From NCBI GenBank assembly GCA_029243025.1, contig JAQWSU010000020.1, positions 1 to 63,290 of the forward strand: DNA of 63,290 nucleotides, in the 5' to 3' direction. Under the pieces are notes generated by a model that was not told the DNA's origin, searched no databases, and saw nothing but the letters and a program-made list of their open reading frames with translations. This document shows positions 9,301 to 18,200 of the stretch, one piece after another; within the stretch, counting starts at the first letter, position 1; each line of letters opens with the position of its first letter. This stretch comes from Pirellulaceae bacterium. Lineage in GTDB: Bacteria; Planctomycetota; Planctomycetia; Pirellulales; Pirellulaceae. A program made the translations under genes and the position numbers.

Positions 9301-11109
9301 GCTTCTCCCTGCAAATAAATGGACTTGTCCCCGACGAGACTCGCGATCCGCTTCCGCGAGGTAAGGCAAAATCACTTGGTTGACAAACGGGTGGCGGCAA
9401 CCTGCAATTTTCGCCGCTAGTGACTTACTTTCGATTGCCAGACGAACTACAGAAGCCTCTTTGACGAACCATTCAATCGAATGCTGCCGAGCTAAGCTGA
9501 CAAGTAGCTGGCCTTCAACTGATTGCGGCTCTACTAATTTTGCAAGTGCTTCCGGCGTCGGTTTTCCCAAAAACTCTTCGACCTGCTTCTTCTCAGCGAT
9601 CAAGCCCGCAGATGCATCTTTCCTGTCTGCAAATGCAATCGACCAGTCCCATTGGAAGTTGATGGGCTGCCATTCTTCGAGTTGTTTTAAGATCGCCTCA
9701 GCTTGATCAAGCCTTTGTCGACAAACGGTTAACTCTCCTGCAACCAATTTGGCTTCCGCGTGTATCAGCAACTGCTGCACTGCCGACCAGTTGTTTGGTT
9801 GCCAGCGGGTAGACGAATTACTTTGGAGATCCTGCTGATTTTGCCAGAGCAGCATCAGGCTATTGAGCAATCCTGCAATCTCTTTTGCTGACGTGGGTGG
9901 AACGACGGTGGAACTTGAATTTTTGACCGTGACATCCTCTTTGCCATCCTGAGGATGATTTTTCACTTCTGCGGTCGCTGCTTCTTTATCGCCCCCTTCT
10001 CGATTCCGTTGTGAAGATTCCTTTTCTTGGGTGCTAGCCGAGCGATTCTTTTGTTCCTTCCGACCAGCCGTCGAAGCCGTGGCGTCGTAATCTACCTTCT
10101 TGTTTGTCGATTCGAATTTTGCTTCGCGTAACGGATTGACGGTGGCAATAGGAAAGTCGTCACCATACCGAAGAACGATCGGAGTCTGGGATGATTCACG
10201 GTTCATCTTCGACCAACTAGCTGTTTGTTCAATGACAAACTGGCTGAGCTCTGACGTGTTAATGACTCCATCGGATCTACCGCCAGTTATCGATGGTTGG
10301 TCGGCTTTTTTCCCACCGCTGAGACAATAGGAAACCAATGCAGCAAATGGAGTGTGCCCAAGACTCGGTGATCCCCAGGTTGGCTGACCCGCGGCACTGG
10401 AGCAGAGGACAGTAAAGCTCTCTGTACAATCGTTTCCGAAATTCGAATTGTCCTTGTTGTTCTTACTACCTCGCGAGGATCCATCTGTGACATTGGAACG
10501 CTTGGTCAATGCGTTAAATTCATTTTTGAGGAAATAGCTGAAATCGTTTCCCAAAGTCCCCACGCGCAAATCACGGCCAGTGTGGTTGGTGTTCAAAATT
10601 AGCAGCTTGCGTGAGACGGGTATTCGCCAAATCTGATCCAACAGACTCCGGATTGAGTACGCATTGTTGACTTGCAGTGATTCGGCTTCAGCGGTGAGCA
10701 AATATCCTTGTTGTCCGTTACTGATACTGGCCATATCAATGTAGACAACTAGCGGTTTACTACGATTGTTTGGTTCGAATGAAAGAAAATGCTCCAACTC
10801 CCCCAAGTCTTTTGGAATCAGCAGAGATGCTTTCCTATCAAGTGCGTGCTCAACTGCTTGAGCATCCGCCACAGCGAATGGATTAGCGGCAATGTCAATC
10901 GATTGATACTCTGGAACCGCAATCACAATCGATTCCAGTGCCCGAGTTTTTGGCAGGACGAAGCGAAGCAAGGCGAAGGTGCTAACCAGGCTTAGCACAC
11001 ACGCCAAACAGCAGCTAAAAAACAAAATAGATTTCGGCACGGTGCGCCTTTTGGCGCTCAAAAACCGGAATCGGGATGGTGACGGCGTTGCTGAAGTTTG
11101 ATTATTCAT
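6355..11109 (-). CDS. Giant single-pass membrane protein with degenerate caspase-like domain and C-terminal beta domains
   Basis: 1584 residues. A basic N-terminus and one membrane helix (about 26-51) place the rest outside the inner membrane. Residues about 60-325 follow the caspase-like (C14) plan: strand, YLLTAEA-type segment, LLILN strand, then GHTPFAALVSYCLSGG and a Ca/Asp-rich DGVINTSELSQFV segment. The usual GHG histidine and DxC cysteine are absent, so it should be inactive. A charged low-complexity linker (about 325-405) and a long helical region (to about 900) follow. The last third is beta-rich, with two EF-hand-like loops (starting DHNSNSILEPNE and DLNRNDVLDKNE), and ends in a carboxypeptidase-regulatory-like domain (about 1505-1584). 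It lies divergent to tssK and shares its N-terminal layout with the protein at 15270-20240. A T6SS envelope role is inferred from position. Confidence 0.7.
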   Translation of the reverse strand: MNNQTSATPSPSRFRFLSAKRRTVPKSILFFSCCLACVLSLVSTFALLRFVLPKTRALESIVIAVPEYQSIDIAANPFAVADAQAVEHALDRKASLLIPKDLGELEHFLSFEPNNRSKPLVVYIDMASISNGQQGYLLTAEAESLQVNNAYSIRSLLDQIWRIPVSRKLLILNTNHTGRDLRVGTLGNDFSYFLKNEFNALTKRSNVTDGSSRGSKNNKDNSNFGNDCTESFTVLCSSAAGQPTWGSPSLGHTPFAALVSYCLSGGKKADQPSITGGRSDGVINTSELSQFVIEQTASWSKMNRESSQTPIVLRYGDDFPIATVNPLREAKFESTNKKVDYDATASTAGRKEQKNRSASTQEKESSQRNREGGDKEAATAEVKNHPQDGKEDVTVKNSSSTVVPPTSAKEIAGLLNSLMLLWQNQQDLQSNSSTRWQPNNWSAVQQLLIHAEAKLVAGELTVCRQRLDQAEAILKQLEEWQPINFQWDWSIAFADRKDASAGLIAEKKQVEEFLGKPTPEALAKLVEPQSVEGQLLVSLARQHSIEWFVKEASVVRLAIESKSLAAKIAGCRHPFVNQVILPYLAEADRESRRGQVHLFAGRSLEAADAFRKARVEYRLAVRLSNLVTEQLSTVELTLTTLPFYIDWIGNLPTSSPERDSCVRSLQLLMANFNAFQKLPQANQLDLLVSLCTDFGQLLADHAGHDLSSGDYCTIRMALRLPTISVAERRNALEFLLSRRDEPVPIDGPVAPIDDDFTNSSGRSFPLYEFFSFVNQLHPQVPVPIDFLKSLNENNAQNLHLVKSNVPQLSQLSQIFREFLRRTKHTASNTITKAAPWQQHWQALALAYWLYQPTSDRRVADSGSARIYKEALARALQQAYERLAKDSRFLPEGTYDNSLNSLAKTLERDSRQFLRDSIRMPVQLVSSTDIRLSASGQNFVPIKVLLPARIPDDEVAQLRLNWDDEKLALELPDAVIIPGQMTVDLGVIAPDQLLSIQPTIAEKERLASSSVHELIGSIQFMKSESNSSISEISQVKWLPKVTITTEGIPQKRADLIVSWNDPGATLNHVDLLPNQAITLNLSVKRNVADPLALVLKARGQTEVLGTVEIKDDKPSPVKPQAGLGFVITDAAITFELYENENLLDEKSVAISILDLNDCLQRQVTFNPRRRTVTALLQQTQFSDSPAPIHLEFSTNEDQTIPGRLSLSLERDHNTGLMEAQFARSTLLPTDISISASGVPRLFRYSVYPELVNCPPQRTLALYWDAPTPKTAFKFKAGQQMMLPIAAQIDGPRDLDFQVGFDHNSNSILEPNEVQFDEELWFGRRVKPQLVPTKDGFSVVSTVSDVATLLDVSGFAGRQTLIARAESDDDQCQETVPLYFVDSAPQIEIVQPAQGATIAPGNEIKVVLQGEKNSAGAIDHVDFGFDLNRNDVLDKNEMVKPIDASKGPVSFDEFSQLSVHLSSKGLKPGETSLLVQTQTLVHNLAEPDKSPESLAGDVLNRTIEISNTGSLVGRVSTADGLPTENAIVTVVGYPSQLTGKDGAFEFLQLPPGNHVITAETRIRSVATVAEVKAGETSRLGLQLRLK

Positions 11110-11193
11110 GCGCGAAAAAACGAATTAGAAAAGGCTTCAGATAATGCAGCAACCATATACTGTCTGCTGTCATCATCCAGGACAAGTTTCTCT

Positions 11194-11208
11194 TTGCATA
11201 TTATGCAA
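11194..11208. promoter_or_regulatory. Palindrome in the divergent promoter region
   Basis: TTGCATA-T-TATGCAA is a perfect inverted repeat of seven bases around one T. It lies between the divergent starts of the giant gene (11109) and tssK (11347), where one site could control both. No regulator gene is visible in the window. Confidence 0.45.
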
Positions 11209-11346
11209 GGTTTTCTGGTGTACTCAGTTATTTCAAGTGATTAAACTTGGGGCTTGCGAATTGGAATTGCAATTTCACTTTACAAGTCCGGGCAAATACA
11301 GGGCCTGCGCTTGAGTCGAGTCACTGGAGTTTTAAGGAATTGCGGC

Positions 11347-12852
11347 GTGAAGAGTAGTCAGGTTTGTTGGCTGGAAGGATCTTTGGTGCTACCGCACCAT
11401 TTCCAGGCCGAAGTCACCAATCTACAGTATTGGGCGAATGCAAATATAAACTGGACTACTCCGTTTCATTATGGACTGTGCAAAATCGACTTCGAGCTCG
11501 GCTCAGAAACCTTGACAATTTCGCACCTAAAAGCGCGATTGCGGGACGGCTCAATGATTTCTGTCCCAGAGAACGCAACCATTCATTCGCTGAACTTCAA
11601 ACAGCCTTTGGAGCAAGCTGGAGTTGATGGTCTTTACCTCTATTTGACCCTGCCGGATTATCGTCCCGGGAGAGCAAATGCGGTGCGGGTCGATGAATCT
11701 GAACACACCGACGACGATCAGCGAAGGTATTTTATACAGCAAAGAGAATGGCAGGACGTGAATTTCGAGGATGACGTCCGAACAATTGACTTTTACGATT
11801 TCAATGTTCGCATCAAATGTAGCACGACGCCCATACCTCCAGATGGTTTCACGTCGATTCCACTCTTGAAGATTCTGCCTCCCACGAAACAGAACTCGGC
11901 AGCAAGTATCGACCCCAATTTTTTTCCGCCGCTGCTGTCGTGTTGCGCTTGGCCAGACATGAAGCAACTATTGGGGCAGATTGAGTCCCTTATTGCCAGC
12001 TTTATCAAACAGCAATCAGCCCAGCTCACGCTAATGGATGCCTGGAACCATTTAACGCAACCCAGCATTCAGCGGGCCATCATTCGTCAATCCGCAGCAA
12101 ACGGCGCTTACTCTGTACTCTCGTCGTTAATCGGACTCACACGATGGTCGTGCGAAAGCAGGCCTCTGCATGTGTTGCACCCTTTTCAGATGTACCAGGA
12201 AATTGTGCGGCTGATTGGTCAGTTGGGTATCGTGGAACAAGACTGGATCGCTCCGTCAGTTCCAGAATACGATCATGAAAAGTTGGGGGTTGTATTTCGT
12301 CAATTACAAAACCTACTTCAACGTTTGCTAACACCCTATGGCCCGTCAAAGTTGACGCAGTATCCGATGATTGGCACGGCGGACTGGCTAGAAGTCAGTA
12401 TTGGAAACCTATTGCAGGATGATGCATGCGAATTTTATATAGGCGTCGTTAGTGACATGTCGACTGCGGATATACAACGCCTGTTTTCAGTTCGGCACCT
12501 CGATTGGAAACTGGGAAGCCGGTCGACAATCGGCCAAATCTATAAGAATGCGGAGCCAGGCTTGCGATTGAATGCGTGTGTTGATTGCCCGCCAGATTTG
12601 CCTAATGTTGCTGGTCGAACCTACTTTCATGTCGAATCGACTGGCGAATACTGGGAGGACTTAAAGAAAGATCCCACCTTGGCGTTATGGTTCAATCCGC
12701 GGCATGTACAGGGAAGCTTTTTGGGTTCCAATTTCGTCAACGTCGTGGATCAGGAACGCAAAACGCACAAACTAGAACTTTCGTTATATGTTGTGCAACA
12801 TGAATCTCTCGTTTCAAATCAAAATGGCTCGACCAATCATGATGACGCTTGA
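11347..12852 (+). CDS. tssK: T6SS baseplate protein TssK
   Basis: 501 residues from GTG 11347. That start has an AAGGA box at 11334-11338 with 8-base spacing, and the family's N-terminal landmark V-C-W-x-E-G-x-x-x-x-P-H-H-F-Q follows five codons later; the upstream TTG at 11254 has neither. TssK forms trimers that link the baseplate wedges (TssE-TssF-TssG) to the cytoplasmic parts of TssL and TssM. Length is slightly above the usual 440-450 residues. It starts the tssK-tssL-tssM-like run and overlaps tssL by 29 bases. Confidence 0.88.
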   Translation: MKSSQVCWLEGSLVLPHHFQAEVTNLQYWANANINWTTPFHYGLCKIDFELGSETLTISHLKARLRDGSMISVPENATIHSLNFKQPLEQAGVDGLYLYLTLPDYRPGRANAVRVDESEHTDDDQRRYFIQQREWQDVNFEDDVRTIDFYDFNVRIKCSTTPIPPDGFTSIPLLKILPPTKQNSAASIDPNFFPPLLSCCAWPDMKQLLGQIESLIASFIKQQSAQLTLMDAWNHLTQPSIQRAIIRQSAANGAYSVLSSLIGLTRWSCESRPLHVLHPFQMYQEIVRLIGQLGIVEQDWIAPSVPEYDHEKLGVVFRQLQNLLQRLLTPYGPSKLTQYPMIGTADWLEVSIGNLLQDDACEFYIGVVSDMSTADIQRLFSVRHLDWKLGSRSTIGQIYKNAEPGLRLNACVDCPPDLPNVAGRTYFHVESTGEYWEDLKKDPTLALWFNPRHVQGSFLGSNFVNVVDQERKTHKLELSLYVVQHESLVSNQNGSTNHDDA

Positions 12853-13729
12853 CGTTTTGGAGCAGATCCAAGCTACCAACGGACAAGAACCATCATTAGA
12901 GGAAGCGCAAATCCATTTAAAACGGTCTCTCGGGACCTTTGATGCGCATGGTGCTGACGGGGAATTACAACAGCTCGCACGTCGCGCAATTATCTATTGG
13001 ATGGATGAACGAATCGTCAATGCCGAATGGCAACATGCCCGACGATGGAACGATCAAACACTTGAGTTGCAACTACTTGGAACTCGTAATCGATCCAGAG
13101 CTTTTTACGACGATGCAGCGGTCGCAGAGGGTATGGAACGACTCGATGCGTTCGAAACTTTTGCGGTTTGTGCCGCTTTGGGGTTTCAAGGTTTCTATCG
13201 CCAAAAAATATCCGAATCAGACATGCCCCACGATGCAATTCCAGAGGATAAGCATGACCACGCAGGCAGTCGAGGTTCTGAAGATAGTTCTGATGTCGAC
13301 GACAAGAAAGCGACGCCAGAACATGCGGAAGGAAAGAGCGTTGGAAGTCAGCCCTCGGGAGCAAAAGCAGCAACGGAAAAGCCAGAGACAAGTGAGGCAG
13401 GGACTGAGGACAACTACGGCCAAGCTGTCGTCGTGGCGGATGCAGCGGACGAGACGCAAGATCCACCACCCTCTTTCTCTGAACGCGATGAACTCGATCC
13501 AATTCCAGCGATGAATCAATTTCCGGAAACTTATGATGAATGGGTCTCATCGGCATTTGCTCAACTCTCGGTTCGAAGGCCGACGGAATTTTTGCCACAC
13601 GATCCTCTCGAGTCCGCACGAAGCGCAAAACCTTTGACCGCGGCTAACGGGCTGACTTGGTGGCTCATTACCTTTGCAGTATTTCTCCTGATTACAATTT
13701 TGTTGCTAGACTTCGGAGTTCCATCGTAA
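12824..13729 (+). CDS. tssL: T6SS inner-membrane protein TssL (DotU family)
   Basis: 301 residues. The N-terminal cytoplasmic DotU domain (about 10-135) shows the helical pattern with ARRAIIYWMDERIV and W-x-x-LE-x-x-LLGTR, close to the common AALDE and W-x-x-x-x-LE landmarks. A long acidic, low-complexity linker (about 140-235) follows, and a single C-terminal helix (about 277-298) anchors the protein tail-first. No peptidoglycan-binding OmpA domain is present. Start at ATG 12824 overlaps tssK; ATG 12839 is an alternative. The stop TAA shares bases with the ATG of the next gene (TAATG), so translation is probably coupled. Confidence 0.82.
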   Translation: MARPIMMTLDVLEQIQATNGQEPSLEEAQIHLKRSLGTFDAHGADGELQQLARRAIIYWMDERIVNAEWQHARRWNDQTLELQLLGTRNRSRAFYDDAAVAEGMERLDAFETFAVCAALGFQGFYRQKISESDMPHDAIPEDKHDHAGSRGSEDSSDVDDKKATPEHAEGKSVGSQPSGAKAATEKPETSEAGTEDNYGQAVVVADAADETQDPPPSFSERDELDPIPAMNQFPETYDEWVSSAFAQLSVRRPTEFLPHDPLESARSAKPLTAANGLTWWLITFAVFLLITILLLDFGVPS

Positions 13730-15096
13730 TGCCGGCTTGGTTAGGAAAATGTGTGACGGCCGCCAAGAAGTTGCCCAAGAGCCTAGCTAAACTATTTGGG
13801 AAATCCGTTTCATGGATCTCGAAGTGGTTGCGGATACCCAGATGGATAATTGAGTGCTTATTGGTCGCGACTGTGGTGGTTGCACTAGGTTTGCTGAATG
13901 ACCACTGGCGGTTGGATATGTATCTGACGGGCCCGCGTGTTTTAGCCAAGTACTGGCTAGGACTCCTCGCCTTAGCAGGCTATCTAACCGTGCGTCTCTC
14001 TCTGCTTCTTTTCAACCGGGTATCGACCTCTGGACAAGAATTTTCAGACATTTATCACGCTATCTACAACGGCTGCCAGAAAATTCAGGACGCCAATATC
14101 GACCTGAGGAACACGCCGTTAATTTTGGTTGTGGGAACCGATTTGGCCGCCGAAGCAGGATTAAGCGCCTCCAGCTGCGTCGGCGATACAATCCGTCTTG
14201 CAGACCCGGACGATCCGATCCACTGGTACGGAGACGGTAACGCTTTGTGGGTCACTTTGCCCGGAGTTTCTACAGTCAGTAGACAGTTACAACGCATTAC
14301 ATCGTTCGGTGACAAGCAACAAAATCCGTCCCAAAAGTATCTAAGAATGCCTCTGGCAGACCGCCAGTTGTCCGCACGCCGCATGGACTATGCGCTAAAA
14401 CTATTGCGACACGTCCGACACCCCGTTGTTCCCATCAATGGTATGCAGTTAATGGTCCCTTACTCCTGGGTGGTCGAATCGGGGAGTCAGGAGACGATCG
14501 ATGTTGTAAAAATCGATATGGCGATCTTACAGGAGAGATTAGATATTCGATGCGATTGCCAGATCATTCTGCACAAGATCGAGCAGGTTTCCGAATTCTC
14601 TGCTCTGCTACAGTCCACAACCGAAGAAGAGGCCAAAAAGAGCAACGGCTTGCGATTACCGAGATTCACCGTGGTGAAAACTGAAGACTTCTTCCCGCTG
14701 CATCTGGAGATGGCAAGGACCCTTCGAAAAGGAGTATACGCTCGATATTCTGACGAGCCTACATCGAATTGGAACGCAACTCGGTTTCAATTGCTGGCCC
14801 AATTTTTTTTGGCCAAACTTGGTTTCACGGTACTGTTAGGTAACGCCTTTGCCGATGACATACGCGAACCGTTTTATTTGTCGGGGATCTACTTCGCCAG
14901 TCTTACCCCCGAACAGACCAGGTTTTATGAAGGACCGGCCCTTGAAACACTGGAAAGTCATGATGAATCGATAGGTTGGGCTGATCACACTTTACGAGGC
15001 GAGAAAAACCTAAAACACCTGACGACAGGAATCGCAGCGTGTCTCCTGCTCTTGACACTTGTTGATCTCGCACTGGTGGTTCGATGGCTGTTCTAA
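13729..15096 (+). CDS. Shortened TssM-like (IcmF) inner-membrane protein
   Basis: 455 residues. Two N-terminal helices (about 37-57 and 72-94), a cytoplasmic domain, and one last helix (about 430-453) match the first third of TssM. The cytoplasmic part keeps IcmF landmarks: a strand at the P-loop place, an INGMQLMVPYSW strand, and REPFYLSGIYFAS near the end. The P-loop itself is degenerate (VVGTDLAAEAG instead of GxxGxGKT), so nucleotide binding is doubtful. Canonical TssM has about 1100-1200 residues with a large periplasmic region that binds TssJ; that part is missing here. ATG 13729 overlaps the tssL stop. The giant gene that follows 173 bases later may supply the periplasmic part. Confidence 0.75.
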   Translation: MPAWLGKCVTAAKKLPKSLAKLFGKSVSWISKWLRIPRWIIECLLVATVVVALGLLNDHWRLDMYLTGPRVLAKYWLGLLALAGYLTVRLSLLLFNRVSTSGQEFSDIYHAIYNGCQKIQDANIDLRNTPLILVVGTDLAAEAGLSASSCVGDTIRLADPDDPIHWYGDGNALWVTLPGVSTVSRQLQRITSFGDKQQNPSQKYLRMPLADRQLSARRMDYALKLLRHVRHPVVPINGMQLMVPYSWVVESGSQETIDVVKIDMAILQERLDIRCDCQIILHKIEQVSEFSALLQSTTEEEAKKSNGLRLPRFTVVKTEDFFPLHLEMARTLRKGVYARYSDEPTSNWNATRFQLLAQFFLAKLGFTVLLGNAFADDIREPFYLSGIYFASLTPEQTRFYEGPALETLESHDESIGWADHTLRGEKNLKHLTTGIAACLLLLTLVDLALVVRWLF

Positions 15097-15269
15097 CTGG
15101 TGCGTACCTTGCCATTCAGGACTCGATACTTGGGAGTCTAATATTCTCCCAATTGGAGCTTCGGCTTTCGTTGTTAACGATTCACGCCTCAACCAAGTCT
15201 TAGACAATATCAATTCATTTACACTTCGGTTTTCCAACACACGTCAAACCAGCGAGTTTAACGGATACC

Positions 15270-18200
15270 ATGGCCGACAATAGGTGGCAATTCGGTGCAA
15301 CGGGAACCGGCGTTCGGCAGACGAATGAACACGCTGTCGAAACGGCACCCCATCCCTGGCGACTGAATGTCAGGCGTTTGAATCGATTGGCAATGCTGCT
15401 AAGTCCCATTTTATGGCTGTCATTGATTCTATCCGTTTTAAGCCTGTTTTGGTTAGCCACCTGGTTTGACCGCATCATCGAATCGAATACCATAATTCTG
15501 AGCAGCATTTCTCCTCTACCAGGCGTTAATCCCTACGCCGGGCGTGATGCAGAAGCACTTGCCGGCCTGCAAGGTTTACTTCAGGTAAACCCCTTTGTCT
15601 CGGACCGATTGGATGTTTCGCAATTGGAGCAAGCTGTTTCTGGAATCGCGGAATTATCTCAACCGTATCGATCTTTCCGGCGACCGACGGTAAATCTCGT
15701 GTACGTTAACTGCCCCGGGTTGGCGCTATCGCACCAGGACAAGCTTGTTCCCTATCTACTTCCGACCAACGTTTACGGTTCTTCGTCAACGGTTTATGAA
15801 CGAGTCGTACCAGTGCAAAAGGTGTTAGAAAACCTAGCAGCGTCCAATAGCTCATATAAGGTCTTGGTCTTAGATTGCCAACAATTGGCCAGCTTCTGGC
15901 CGGCCGGAGTCATCTCAAACCAATTCGTATCCTCGGTCAGCAAGCTCCTGGATGATAAACGAGGCGAATATCCTAATTTGTTCGTCTTGATGTCCTGTTC
16001 GGACAACGAAGTCAGTTGGAATGACGACTCGATTGGGCACTCTGTCTTCAGTCGTTATTTTTTGCAAGGGATAACAGGAGCGGCAGATAAAAGTGGCACA
16101 AATGATCGAAAGGTTTCGCTCGACGAACTACACGAATATGTGCGAATAAACGTGAATCTCTGGACGCAAAAAAACAGGGGAGTATCTCAGCAGCCTTTCA
16201 TGCTTTACACGGGGGATGGCAACGCTCAAAATTTTGCTCGCGACGTTCCGTTAACGATTGTGACAGCCGGACACCCGATATGGCAAGCGAAAGCAATGAC
16301 GGATGCTACCACACAAAAAGAACGGTTAGCAGAATTACAGACAAGTTGGCAAACCTACTATCAAACAGCTCGTTCACTACCATCGCCGACATCCTGCGCG
16401 CCACAGCTTTTTCGTTTATGGGAGGACTCGTTGCTAAATGCAGAAGCGAGTTTAAGACAACATAACGAACAAACGATGCGGCAGGCAGTCAATATGGCAA
16501 ATGACTACGCAAGACAGGTACGCGCAGCACAGGAACGTTATAGCTTTGGCAACTCGGCTTTCTCATTGCCGATGATCCGGATGTTCACGAATCCAGATCA
16601 ATCGGTATCTGGTACGTCGCCCATTGGCAATCAAGAAACAAAAGGTCCATCAGATCGTTTAGCCAGTCCCAAGAAAAACAACGTTGTTCCAAACAAGGCC
16701 TCGGATACCCGGACATCAGCAGGCGAATCTCCAGCAGCGGATGCCGAAATCGGGACTGGACCAACCCAACAAAATGCGCACGCGAAAAACGCGAATCAGG
16801 TCGATGGGGCTAATAACGACGGAACAGGTAAATCACCCTCCGACACAACGCACCAACAAGATAAACCGGCATCTGTCACTGCCGAATCGATTCCTGCCAA
16901 GCCGATGACTTTGCCAGAGATTCGTTCGGCAATGACAGAGATCGAAGCCAACACCGGCGCCGTCGTAAAGTACGGTAAACAGTTACAGGAACGAGAACAC
17001 GATACACTTCCGGCAGAGGCGGAGTTGGTTCGAATGATGGTCGACCGTTGGCCGACCGACAAAGGCCAAGGACCACTCCGTGATTTTGGTCACCGAGTCA
17101 TAAATTCAAGAATCCAAGTCGAACAAGCGGCTGTACCTGGTGGTCACTTTGCCTATCGTATTTTCCCTTGGGTCAAGGCACCCATGAAGGAAGTTGATCA
17201 ACTGCAACGAGAGATCGAAGACCTGTTCTTCGCCGTTGCCGGACCGCCATCGACTGTCGATCGTGAAAGCTGGAATAGTCTGAACAACAAGATGCCATCG
17301 GTGGACGAGATTAAATCTGCCGGAAAAAATTTAGCAACTGCGTACGCGTTGCGCGATCAATCCATTTCCGCATTGCCTGGCTTGGCCAAATTTTATCGCA
17401 GTTCTTTTATTTCGTACGACGAGCAGCGAGATCAGATCATCGAAGGGACACATGAACTCGTCAACGAAAATTATCAATTGTGTGGTGACCTACGTTTCGT
17501 CGATGATTTAGCGGCTTCTAATCAAGCGGATAAATTACAAGATTTGATTGCCCAAAGCGACCGAGTCGCACCGATCTACTTCCAACTATTGAAATTAATC
17601 AACCAAGAGTATCTGCACCTTAGCGAATCAATTGGAACTAAACTCTATCTTTCTGCGAACCAGTGGAAACGCCTTGATGCCATTCTAAAAATTCCTTTTG
17701 ATTACAGTCAGCGGCGACGATCGCAGTCGTCAAGTAGTGGTAGCGTTTCGCTCTTCGATTTCCTTGAATCTCCCAATGCGCTCGCTACTCGAAGAGTTCG
17801 TCTCCTAGAAAGAATCTCGTTATTCGCGCCGGAACGCCGGCCGCGACCACCTCAGTCGAGTTCAGAAGAGGCGACAGCAACCCCAAAAACAGTTGGCCTC
17901 CATCCCGATGAAGTTGCGACCGCCGAATTCGCCACTGCACTTTTCAGTTTGCCGGAATTGGTTTCGACACCGCTATCACCAGCAAGTATTCAAAATGGAT
18001 TCAGTTCGACACTTGCCGGCGCGTGGGAAGACTCGTACCGCGCAGCGACATTAAATTTGTCACAAATTAGATCAAATTTGATCATTGGCGACCTAGCTAG
18101 CCGAATCATCGATCCGCAAGTACTGGAATCGAAGTGGGTGTTTCTTGAGCGAACGCCGCCTCAGATGCTTCGTGCACAACAGCTTTCGGCGTTCGCCCAA

